NCBI GenBank assembly: GCA_905178155.1
Contig: CAJINV010000001.1
Location: 3,463,675-3,527,674, forward strand
DNA: 64,000 nt
Origin: Amoebophrya sp. A120
Lineage: Eukaryota; Sar; Dinophyceae; Syndiniales; Amoebophryaceae
Reading direction: 5' to 3'
In this document: piece by piece, positions 36,801-47,400 of the stretch
Layout of the letters: each line of letters begins with the position of its first letter
How positions within the stretch are numbered: the stretch's first letter is position 1
Position numbers and translations under genes: made by a program
The notes under the pieces: generated by a model
Seen by the model: only the letters and a program-made list of their open reading frames with translations
Told to the model about the DNA's origin: nothing
The model's database searches: none

Positions 36801-39800
36801 CCCAACCCGCACTACAAGAAGAAAGCGAAGAAGCGGTTGGCCGACCGGGCGGACCGTACGGGCCGGCGGGAAACGGAACTGGGTGCCCCACCCAGTCGCA
36901 CCACCGGCGTGTTGCGCACGCTTGGCACGCCGCTGAATTTTGGCTTCAACGCAGCGGGTGCAGTGGCGGCCGCGACCGCAGCCACCGCGAGGCGCGTGGG
37001 CGTGCTGGGCAAGGCGAAAGTAAAGACAAAGGCGAAACGGAGTCTCGCGCCGATCGACCGGGGCATTGACGATCCCGATTTGGACGAGGCGGCGGAGACG
37101 CAGCAGGCCATTGCGGCACAGTTGGAGGAGGAACCGACGATAACGAAAGCGGTGTCCACGGCAGAACTGACGGAAAACAACCTCCGGGACATCCTGAACG
37201 ACCAGCGCCCCCTGACCCTGGTTTTCGCGAAGTCGACCAACACCGCAGATCTGGACACCAGTGTGACCGTGAACGAGGAGGGCGTGGTGCGGCAGCCGCC
37301 GGCCGCGCCCAAATCGCGCGCGAAGCCCGCCGCGCAAGTGATCGCGGCGCAGCAGGCCGGCGCGAAGCAGGGCAACATCGGCATGGCCTTCGGCATGCCG
37401 CCCAACGCGTTCGAGGGCATCGAAAACGTGGCAACGGCCTCGGAGGAGGAGGGCGGCACCATCAAAACCGTGCGTGTGACCGCGGAAAAAGCCGACAAGG
37501 CCCTCGGGTTCGTCCCCTTCGCGATCGCGCCCCCCGACCCGATTTTGGTGAAGCGCATCACGCCCGACACGTGGGCCGAGAAGGTCGGGCTGCAGGCCGG
37601 AGACGCGATTGTGAAGGTGGCGGGGAAGAAGGTTGCGGACTACGGCAACCGCGACGAGGTCGCGGAAGTTCTCCGGACGAAGCGGCCGCTCGACCTGGAA
37701 CTGCATCGAGATGTGCCCGAGGGTGGGGAGGCTGCGGAGTCCAGTCCGGCCGAATCCACCGAAAGCAGCGCCACCTCGGAGTCTTCGTCGTCCGTCGACG
37801 CGAACGCGCCGGACGCGCTGGCCGCGGGAAAGAAAAAGCTGCGCCGGGTCGAGGGCACGAACGCGCCTCCGCCACCCCCCAAGAGGGACCTGCCGGACAA
37901 GCTTCTGGTGCGGTCCGTCCGCGCGGGGCAGCTGCCGAAGAAGCCGAAGGGGCCCGTGGCGAAGGCGCCCGAGAACCCGATCGTCGCGAAGGTCACGGGG
38001 CTGTTCGGTGCGGGGGCCGCGCAGCCGAAAGGGCAGGTGTACAAGAAGGCGCCGAAGCACTTTTTGGCCGGAAGAGATATGGAAAGAGAGACCGAGGACG
38101 TGGACGAGCTGTCGCCTACGTCCGCGGCGGCGAATTCTAAACCTATCAACTTCGAGGTGCAGATCCCTGTCCGGAGCCTGAAGACCGCGAAGCAGCTGGG
38201 GGTCGCGAGTTGGCGGGTCGACCGCGAGCACGGGGTCTTCGTGAAGCGCTTAGACACGAGTAAGGAGAACCGGTTCGCCCTCGCCGAAGGCATCCACGTG
38301 CACGACCGGTTGATCCACGCGGGGCGGGACCAGATTCCCTCCACGGCCTTCTTCCGCCTGCTTCGGGCGCGCGCCGACGGCCACGTGTCGCAGTACCTGT
38401 GGCAGCAAGCGGAAACGACGACGTTGAAGATGCAATTCGAGAGGCCGGTGGAAACCGTCGCGGCGACCGTCACGCTGGAGGTGTTTCTCCCGGACGGGTA
38501 CGACCAGCAGACGATGTTCTCGGTGGACACGAAAACCAAATGGAAAGGCGGCTTTCCCCTGACCAATTTGCAGGAGTACGCTTTCGATCACTTGCACCTC
38601 CGTCCTGGGGACCTGCTCCACGGGATTGTGAAGAAGGACCAGAACCCCACGAGGATACCGCCCGGAGAGGAAGACGGATGGTCACACCCTGTTCCCATTG
38701 ATCAGGTAGGGGCAAACGGATTTTTTTGCTGTTTGAATACGTGTTGCTCATGCGTTTTCGTACAACCTGAACCTTACATCATTTTCATTGTGTGTCCGTG
38801 TTCCAAGATATCTGTTTCTCACTTGAGCCTTGGGAAAAAAAAACTCGCAGGTAGCGGCACGCTTCGACCGCGCCAGCGAAGTAAAGTCCGTGCGAAAAAC
38901 GATTGCTTCTTTGACCCCCTTGCGGCTGGTGGTGCAGGCGTTTCATCGGCGCAAGACCCTGTTTCTGCCGCACGCGGGTCACTTGGAGAAGATGGGCCTT
39001 ACGTTAGGCGAAAGTTCCACACGGCTGTTTGTGCTGGCGGTGCAGCCCGGTAGTTTTGCGGCAACGGCGCATGTGGAGGCCGGGATGGAGATTGTGGGCA
39101 TGAACGGTCGTGCGCTGGTGCGGTACGCTGATCTGCACGGTGCTCTTGCGTTGGGACCTGCACGCGAGGGGATGCATCAAACGATGATCATAGACGATCT
39201 GTGCGAGCACGAGCAGGAGGCCGAGAGCCGTGAACCATCAAAAACTACTTGTCGGGAAGATTATACGGTAGGAGCTGTTGAGCTGGAAGATAGAAAAGCA
39301 ACTGGTCGTTCTAACCAGTTGGAATTCGCTGCTTTCGAAAAGTTTCCTGTTCTCCGCGAGGGTTCGCACACCATGATGGAAGCGGCCATGCGCGGCGTGA
39401 CGCAGTTCCAGGGAGCCGCCGGCGACGAAGACGCAACGACGGACGAGGAGCTGCGACAGCGGAAGCAGAAGGCAGATTTCTACGGGCACGAGTACATGCC
39501 ACACCACGTGTCGCCCCGGGGTGAGCAGGGCGCGGCGGAGCAGGAAGATCGCGCGCGGGAGAAACGCGAGCGTGACCGTAAGCGGGATTTCTACCACAAC
39601 GAGCCGCAGCTTGTGCAGCGCGAAAACCAGCGGGCCGCGGACTTGCGGAGTCGCGCGCGCGTACAAGATTTGCCCGATACGGACTCCGAGCAGGAGCGGC
39701 TGCGAAGGCAAAAGCGGGATTTCTACGGCGATCCGCACGCCACGGAAGACACCGCCGCGGAAGCGCGAGAGCGCAGAGAGAAGGCGGACTACTACCGCGT

Positions 39801-40836
39801 CGGCCCTCCAAAGATGGCAGCGAAACCGCTGACCGGGGTCCGCGACATCCAGCTGGGGAAGAACAAACAAGTGTCGTTCGCAGAACAGCTCACTGCAAGC
39901 AGCGCCCGGCCGCTGAACGCGAAGCAGTTTGGTTCCGCGGCGAAATCTCCCGACGGGCCTGCTCCGGTGGTAGTTGCAGAAAAAAATGGCGGGACCACGA
40001 GTGCAGGCAAAGCCGCGAAACCGGCGTTCAAGCCCGCCGGAAGAGCCGCGCCGCCGCCCGTTCGTGGTGCACAGCAGGAACTACAGAAGGCCAGCCCGAC
40101 CGTGCAGCGGAAGCCACCCCCGAAGCCGCCACCGCGCTACGCAGAGTCCCACATCGGAGAAGATGAGCCGCCCGCTGAGGCCACGCCGGGGGCACTCGGG
40201 AACTTGGCCGGCCTAGCGTCCGGCATGGTGCAGCAGTTTGGGAACTTTGTGAAGCAAACCCCGATGGGGGTCCCCGCGGCGCTGGCGCCCGACGCCCAAG
40301 AAGGCGTTTATGACGATGAGCAGGCGCACGAGGGTGAATGGGGCGAGGACGAGGAGTACTGGGACGAGGAAGACGAACCGCCGAAACTGAATTTCACCCG
40401 GCGCAGCGACCAGGCTAAGGCGCTGCAGGCCGAAGAGATCGACGCGGAGACCGCCGCGCACGAGGAGCTCTCGGATATTCAGCTCGAGAAGGTGGCGCCG
40501 CAGGTCCCGGAGGCGGAGTTCGATTACACGAAGTACGGCTACTTTCTGGTCGCACTGGACGTAGACGTGCAGGGGGAGGACCTGGGCTTTGCCATTGCGC
40601 GGAGGCGCAACGCCGTACCAGGAACCCTGGAGTTCGCGTGCCCCCGGGTTCGCACTCTGAACGAACAGGCCTCGTGGGCGTTCGACAACCTCGTGGAGCG
40701 GGGAGACTTGGTGTTCTGGATCGGCCACTACCTCGCGCGACACTTGAGGCAAAAGGAAATTCGCGAGATGCTCGCGAACGAGCGGCCCCTGCAAATCATC
40801 TTCGCGCGGAAGCTCAGCTCGGTATGGGAAGCCTGA
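30843..40836 (+). CDS. Giant multi-PDZ scaffold protein (about 3105 residues, about 16 PDZ-like modules)
   Basis: Start ATG 30843; stop TGA 40834-40836. Exons 30843-31878, 32152-32259, 32518-38705 and 38851-40836 sum to 9318 nt. The first two introns are inverted-repeat elements plus a 5-bp duplication; the third (38706-38850) is GT-AG. PDZ-like units recur with a V/I-x-x-G-x-A...GV-x-x-GD-x-[IV]-x-x-[VA]-NG core and a closing W-x-x-RPL-x-L. Six of them, between about 34240 and 36430, begin with a diagnostic D-[ML]-[GS]-C-x-IDP motif and form a tandem subfamily; five divergent modules precede and five follow them. Linkers are His-rich, Pro/Lys-rich or acidic. A late segment has four K-x-D-[FY]-Y motifs. 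PDZ domains bind C-terminal peptides, so a multivalent scaffold is inferred. No membrane segment is seen. Genuine upstream exons cannot be excluded. Confidence 0.8.
31879..32146 (-). mobile_element. Introner-like inverted-repeat element, copy 3 (reverse)
   Basis: 268 bp. Ends TATCAAATGCAAAAATGTC and GACACTTTTACATTTGGCA; the last bases have drifted from GATA. Flanked by CCGCG at 31874-31878 and 32147-32151. Removing element plus one CCGCG gives AAC CTC GCC CGC G-CG GAA TTT TCC, completing a PDZ module (NLARAEFSGLL). The interior resembles the reverse complement of copy 6 (TTGTCATGC...TTTTCC...), so this copy is inverted. Confidence 0.88.
32260..32512 (-). mobile_element. Introner-like inverted-repeat element, copy 4 (probably reverse)
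   Basis: 253 bp. Ends TATCAAGTGTAAAAATGTC and GACACTTTTACATTTGATA, flanked by GTTCC at 32255-32259 and 32513-32517. Excision with one GTTCC gives GTG CCG TTC C-CG GTG GGG GCC. A strict GT-AG cut here (GT at 32255, AG at 32513) would leave the wrong frame. Only a 108-nt exon separates it from copy 3. Its right arm is preceded by CAGCATCACAAGT, the reverse of the forward copies. Confidence 0.88.
34240..36430 (+). repeat. Six tandem D-x-G-C-x-IDP PDZ repeats inside the giant PDZ gene
   Basis: Six copies of one PDZ subtype follow each other, separated by low-complexity linkers. Each opens with a variant of DMGCGIDP, has V-x-SV-x-x-x-G-x-A-x-x-x-GV and W-x-x-RPL-x-L at the end. The copies are clearly paralogous in protein sequence but not identical in DNA, so the expansion is not recent. 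Confidence 0.8.
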
Positions 40837-41465
40837 CCGTCGATGGCTGCGGGGAGGTGCGGATTCGCCTTTCTCACTACGGCACAAGCCGGAAGTGTAG
40901 CTTCGGGCCTGAATTTGAGACTTTGCTTCGACGACTTAACACTACTTACGCAGATGTACTATACTACGAATAAACTACGCAGCTTGCATTTATTTTCTCC
41001 GCGATAAAGCGAGCAATCACCTTCAGCTGCCGCTGTTGCACTTGCAGCTCAGTAACACGCCTGCGATCGGGAGAAGTGGATCTTGATGTTGGGGTGGAGC
41101 ACCTAGCGAAAGATGCGTTAGGCATTTAGGTTTTGTTTTCATGTCTTGTACTCGTGGAGCGAGCGTGCACTCGTGGAGCGTCTACTAGTAGAGTCATAAT
41201 CGAGTGACGGAGAAAGAGAGGTTTATGATTTTCCAAGGTTAGAGGGCGGCGTCGCGGAGGTATCTGGAGAGTCGTGTGCGGCGACGTTGATTGTTCGTGT
41301 AACTTGCACAGACCGCATGACCTCGTTGCTACAACGTACGCACGCAGACACCACCTATGACACTATCTGAATTTTGCTGAGCCCCCGAAAAAACTTTGCC
41401 AGGTTTGTGATTGTGATTAGCACAAGAAGTCCTCCATACGAGCCGCATTTCGTGTTGAATACAAC
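40837..41465. other. Intergenic spacer
   Basis: No supported gene. Contains a 12-bp direct repeat ACTCGTGGAGCG at 41150-41161 and 41169-41180. Confidence 0.45.
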
Positions 41466-44400
41466 ATGTCATTCGTGCGCGTTCTCTCGCCCACAAGAAG
41501 CGGGACCGCATCACCGCGGATGCTTGCCATTTCAGAACTACAGGGAGCAAGACGGCGCGCTGAGGTTCCGCTTGCAAGCGTCGGCTCCGGCACGATTTTC
41601 CTTTTGCGCAGCATCTTTGTTGTTGTGGTTTTAGTGCTTTGTCTCGGGCTGGTCCCCCCGGTTTCCGCGACAAATGAAGCTCCGTCTTCCAAATTGCGGC
41701 GAGAGTCCATCTTATTGGATCAGGACGGCTCCGTGCAGAAGGAGACAGAAAACGTTGAGCAACATAAAGGTGCAGGAAGTACGAGGCCGTCTTCTTCATC
41801 GAGAACTTCGTTCACGCGAGGCCCGCGTGCTGCGCCAAGAGCGGAGCCTGTGTCTTCCTCCCGAACAGCACCTGGCAATCGAGGCACCTCATCATCTAGC
41901 CTGGTTTCTGCGTCCTTCTCCGGCGAGGGAATTCCCCGAACTGGTAGCGCGAGTAGCCGAGTTCAGGAGCGTTCCTCCCAGGCTGCATTTGATGCGGTAT
42001 ACATCATGCAGCATAAACTGGCAATCGCAGGCCAGATTAATGATACAGCCGGGGCAGGAGCGAGGAATTTGAGCGGGTTGAAGAATCTAGAGAACAGTCC
42101 GCTGGTGCAACCGCACGACACCCCGGCATCCCGCATGATCAAGCCGAGCGGACGCAATGAGTCTTCGCCCGTCGCGAAAGTTCCCTCGCTTTTGCCCGCG
42201 CCCTCACTCGCTCAAAAGACGAAGCGGGACGAAAATGATTGTGCTGGATATGACGATAAAGGCAACCTGCAAGCGAGCTTCCCTCTGGCGTTCGGGCGCA
42301 GTATGCTGCTCCAGCAATACTGTGGGCGCAAGGATCTATCAACCACAGTTCAGTATGGGCAGTTTTCCACCGGCACGCAAACTTGGCGAGTGAGCTATTG
42401 GCAATGGCATCCGACGGCAGTCGTTGACCGGATGTCGCAGCCGGCCATATTCAGTGGGGGCGCATACTGTCCTGGGAACGGTCTGCAAGTGTCGCGTTTG
42501 AAGGCTACGCGACTCGCTTTTAATGCCATGACTGGAATGGCAGAACTTGACGACTACGGTCCGACTTGCAGCACCTTGTGTCCAGATCGGGGTTTTCAAG
42601 ACGGAGTTGACACCGACGATCTTGCTGATCATGCTTATGATCCGAAACGCTTCACTACCAAAAGCAGATCGAGATTCAATGTTTTCGGTTTTCTCACCGC
42701 TTTGAATCCGCCGCCCGCCGCTTACTACAATGAGCAAATGGCTTCGGCTCCCGACGCGACAAGTGGAGTTCCGCAATTTCGAACGGAAACTGGTGACTCT
42801 CGCAACCCTCCGACAACCGCGAGTTGTCTTGCTGATGAAGTGATGGTTGGCGGCGGCTGTGACCGCGGTTCAAGCGGCATGGATGAATGCCTCTTGGCAG
42901 AGAATCGACCCGCGAGTTCTGGCACTGGTTGGTCCTGCGCGTACGTGTGCACAGGCAACAACGTTGAGCACAGTGTCGATGCCACGGCGGTTTGCATCGC
43001 TGCTAGCTTCTTTCAGGTTTTTTCAGGAAGTGCCGTTCCGACGTTTCGTCAAAACAGCGGCCCTGCTTTGTATTCGACAACCGGGAAGAAGTTTGGACCC
43101 AAGGTGAGCGTCGCGTGCCGTCCATCGGAGGTGATGATTGCGGCTGGGTGTGGTTACCACAATGATGCAGCACCGACAGGAGCCACCGGGTCGTACAACA
43201 CGCTACGCGGCTGGCAAAATCTGGAGCCTTTTAGCGTCACCGCCAACGAGCTGCCCGAGCTGCTGGGCGTCGAGCGACACACTGACATGAGAAGTGCAAC
43301 ATGTGTTATTGCAATGCACTCAGCACATGCCCCAAGATCCAATACGAACGATCCAAAGTAGATAGCACGATAGTGAAAGATGGAAATGTGATGGTGATCA
43401 CATACTGAAGATGGAGATGATGATGAGGATAAGATGCATGGTATGCACCTCATGACACGAACAGGAGTAGCCTCAATGGCTAAAGAATAAGAGCATAAAG
43501 ATACCCCCACGCTAACCACGTAGGACCTTAAGTAGGTCAATAGACATTTTGTATTTTGTTCTACCTGGATCGTATTCTTTGTTGGGTCTTGGTCTTGTTA
43601 GGTCCACAGAGTTATGAGCCCAACATCTTAAGCTTGTAAGATTTCAAGTACAATTTACACCCATAAAATATCTGTAAGTAGAACTACAGCACCCCTATCC
43701 CCGCACGAAGAGAAAGGAATGTATTTCCTCGCGCTCGCGCTGAGCATCGCCGTCGCCTCCGTATTCGCCGAGTATCCCAAGGTAGCAGCAACCGCAATGG
43801 CAGGCGGGGTGCGCAACCAGACGGGTCCGAAGCACGGACGGCTGAATGCGGGCGATCGCAAGCAGCGCAACAAGCTGAAGATCGCAAGTCGAGACCAGGA
43901 GACTTCTGCTCATGAGGAACAGGATGACGAGCAGGATGAATATGTTTACGATGAAGACAATCCTGACTTCGGCGATGAGGACGAGCAGCCCTGGGAAGCC
44001 CAGGAGCACGGCGGGGGATTCCCGGTGAACGGCCTGGGGTCGAGTGACAAAAATCAGGACTATGGTGGGTCTGGCGAGCCGTTTCGCCTACGCCCAAACT
44101 CAGGAAGGATTTTTATCTCAGGAAGCCCCGGTGGGAATCCGGGTGGATCAGGATCTTTTTATAGCGGCAACCAGCAACAGGCCCAGGCACCGCAGGAGCT
44201 GGAGCTGAAAAAGTTGCCGAAGTACAAGGACCAGACTTCGCTCTTCTACCGCTGGATCAATCTTGCAATGCAGAAATACCCCGCGGACTACGAGCGTATT
44301 TTGGATGGCCTGGAGGCCCGAGTCGAAAACTCGGTCGCGTTGTCTCGGTGGATGGAAATCATCGGTCGTGATGAAATTGCGCAGATGCAAAACGCAGAGC

Positions 44401-47400
44401 GGAAGCTGAAAGCCGCTCGGGATGCGTACAAGGAGCAGTGGGAGCAGGGTTCGGTCGCTGCGTCGATCTTGGAAAGCTACAAGCAGCAGGCGACGCAAAA
44501 GCCCTCGAATTTCCACGACGAGTTCATGAAGCGTGCTGCGAAGGTCGACAGCACGCAGGTTCCCGTGTCCGAACAGATTCGCATTATGGAAAATAACGCG
44601 CTTGGACATCTGCAGGCCGCGATGATTATGCTGAAGCCGGGCAACATGTCCGAAGTTGCCGAAGCCGTCAGTCGTGCCGACAAACTGCACCAGAAGCAGC
44701 CACCCCAGAAGAACACTGCTGGAGCCAACGCGCAAAATGGTGGAAATCAGCAGAGTTCGTTCTACACGAACCAAAATCAGGGCCAGTGGCAGCATGGTGG
44801 TAACGGCAAGCACAATGGCGGGAAAGGCAAGGGCCGCCGCGACTTTTGGAAAAAGAAGAAAGGCAAAGGTCGCAATGGGTGCAACAACTACCGGAACAAC
44901 TATCAGAACAATGGCGGTGGTGGTTGGAACAACAACTACAACCAACCGCAACAAGGTGGTGACCAGAATTACCATGCCCAAAACGCAAACTGGAATCAAC
45001 AGCAGCAGGGCAACTGGCAGAACCAGGGCGGTGGTCAGAGTTTTGCTGTGCAGCAGCCGCAGCAACAGCACAATCAGCCGCCGCAGCAGCAGATGATGAT
45101 CGCAAACCAGCCTTGGAACCAGAACCAACAGCCGAATCAGGTGCAGTACACCAACAACCATCCGCAACAGCAGGGTGGACAGTTTTTCGGAAGTTTCGTG
45201 GTTTTGGAAAAGAAGGAGTGGAGTTTTGCTGCTAGCCAACCCACGGGCACGCAGGAACGCAACCAGGGGGTTGCTACAAAGTGGGTTCTACTGGACTCTG
45301 GGTCGAGCCGCCACTTGACGGGGGACTTGGAGCTGGTTCACGAACACCGGAATACCCATGAGGAGTTGATTACTGCTAGCGATGCCGCAGCTGTCGCTAC
45401 TGGAGTGGGAAAAATGGTCGGTCAAGGTTTCGAGTGTAAGGATACACTTTTTGTCCCCTCGCTAGGGGAAAAGACCGTTTTGTCGATGCCCAAGCTGTTA
45501 GCCGCTGGCATTTATCCGAACTTTCAGTCGGGCACCTGCATGGGATATCCGATGCAGATACGCAACGGAATTCTACAGATGCAGTTGACATTCAAACTGA
45601 ATCAGATGGCTACTGATAGTGTGCTGTTTGTAAGCATCGGGGGAACTTCGCAGCTGGCGAACATCCTCTGACTATCCCACTCCACGCACGACGAGTACGC
45701 CGAATTTAGGCCGTACAGCTATGATTATGCTAATTCGCCGCTAGAAATTAATATTGATAGTGAAGACCTCAGCCAAGCCATTGCATGCATAATCGCACGC
45801 ATGTCGCCCAGTTTCAGTGGAAAGACGATTTTGCTTTACAAGTTTCGGGACGAAGATACCAAGCGAAAATTGCGTATTATCGAGTGTATGGTCGGTGAAG
45901 CGATTCCAATTCTCGATGGCAATCGCGCGCAGGAGTTTGTTGATGGCGGAAACTTTAGATGCTTTGCCGCTTCGCAAACTGATAAACGGGCTCGAGAAAT
46001 GTCAAGTGCAATTTCGCAAGTTTTTGACGTTTCTGTGAATCCGGGTCCTCCTAAAAAAGATTCCTCTCCCCCCTCGCCGGCATCGGTCGATGAGAATCTG
46101 AACAAAAGTTCAGGACCATCGAAAGATCCGACGGCAGCACGCAAGAAGAAAAAGAAAAAGGGGAAGAAAGTTCTGAAGAGGGTCAAGCCTGCCCGAAAGT
46201 ATCGGAAAGGCGTTGACACCACGCTGCGCCAACCCAAGGCGGGAATCTCGTATGAGAAAATCTGCCAACTTTCTTCGCGCCTGGTCTTCCCGACATTTCA
46301 GAAACTCTGGGAGGTTGTGAAGCAGATTGATTCCTCGCCAAAGGCTCGAAAAATGGTGATTGGTTTCTGCAAACACAATCTGAACCGTCTGAAAAATTAT
46401 GCTTTTCCGCATCACACCACTGGGGGCGTGGATGGCTTGAAGTTGTCTGATTTTACATCTTCGGATACATTTTTTCCTTTGGGGAAAAAGTACGCAGCAC
46501 TACACGCGATGAATTTGCATAGTCGTGCGAGCTACACAAAGACTTTGAAGCATGTGCCCAAAGCTTCGGATGCAGTTGAATTCTTAGAAAAGGTCAGGGG
46601 ACTCGGATTGCTAGGCCGGGCCCTCTTGTGCGACCAGGGTAAGGAATTTGACAACAGCCAAGTCAGATCGTATTTGCAGCGCCATGGGATTGCTCTTTAC
46701 CTAATTCCAAAAAGTAGTTGGGTCAATGGTTCGATCGAAAGACGCCATCGCACTTTTAGAGCGGTGCTAGAAAAGCTGTATTACATTTTTGGCCAGAGTG
46801 CGTCCTTGGTTCCACTTCTTGTGGAACAAGCGACCAATGCGGTGAACATGACCCCAACTCGGGCCTTGGATGGGTTGTGCCCATACCAAGCCCAATGGGC
46901 TTTGAATCCCTACGCGCTGGAGCCTGACGATCCTGAGTCTGCTACTCTGCAGCAGGCTGAGTTGATGGTCACTAAGGATGCCACCTGTGAGGCATACAAT
47001 GCGAGATGCAAGGCCAGGGCCGAAATTGAATCTCTGAAACAGGATAAGCAATTTATCTCTAAGATGAAGAAGCTTACCGAGATGCAGAGAAATTTTTATC
47101 CTCAAGCGGATAAGATTGAAGTTGATTCTTTGGTAGATATTTTCGACAAAAACTCGCATGCCTGGCTGGGACCTGCTAAGGCTATTTACAAGCAGACTAA
47201 TGCGAACTCCGTTACGTTTGTTGTAGATCACGATGGGAATTTTAAGCGAGTGCACGCGTCGCATGTGCGACAGCATCTGACTTTTGATCAGATGAATTTT
47301 CCTCCATCGCTCCTCCGTGTTGTCAGAAAAACACACGGCGAAAAAGTACCGAAAGAAGTTGACACATCAGAGCTGGTTCCAGTTAAAGTCAAATTTGAGT

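Noticed and set aside
36780-38231. A 483-residue antisense open frame rich in Arg, Leu and Gly
   Set aside because: Same reason: complementary to conserved PDZ modules, composition typical of antisense frames in GC-rich genes.
38820-38835. ACTTGAGCCTTGGG, partly like the reverse complement of a dinoflagellate spliced leader
   Set aside because: Only about nine bases match and it lies inside a GT-AG intron.
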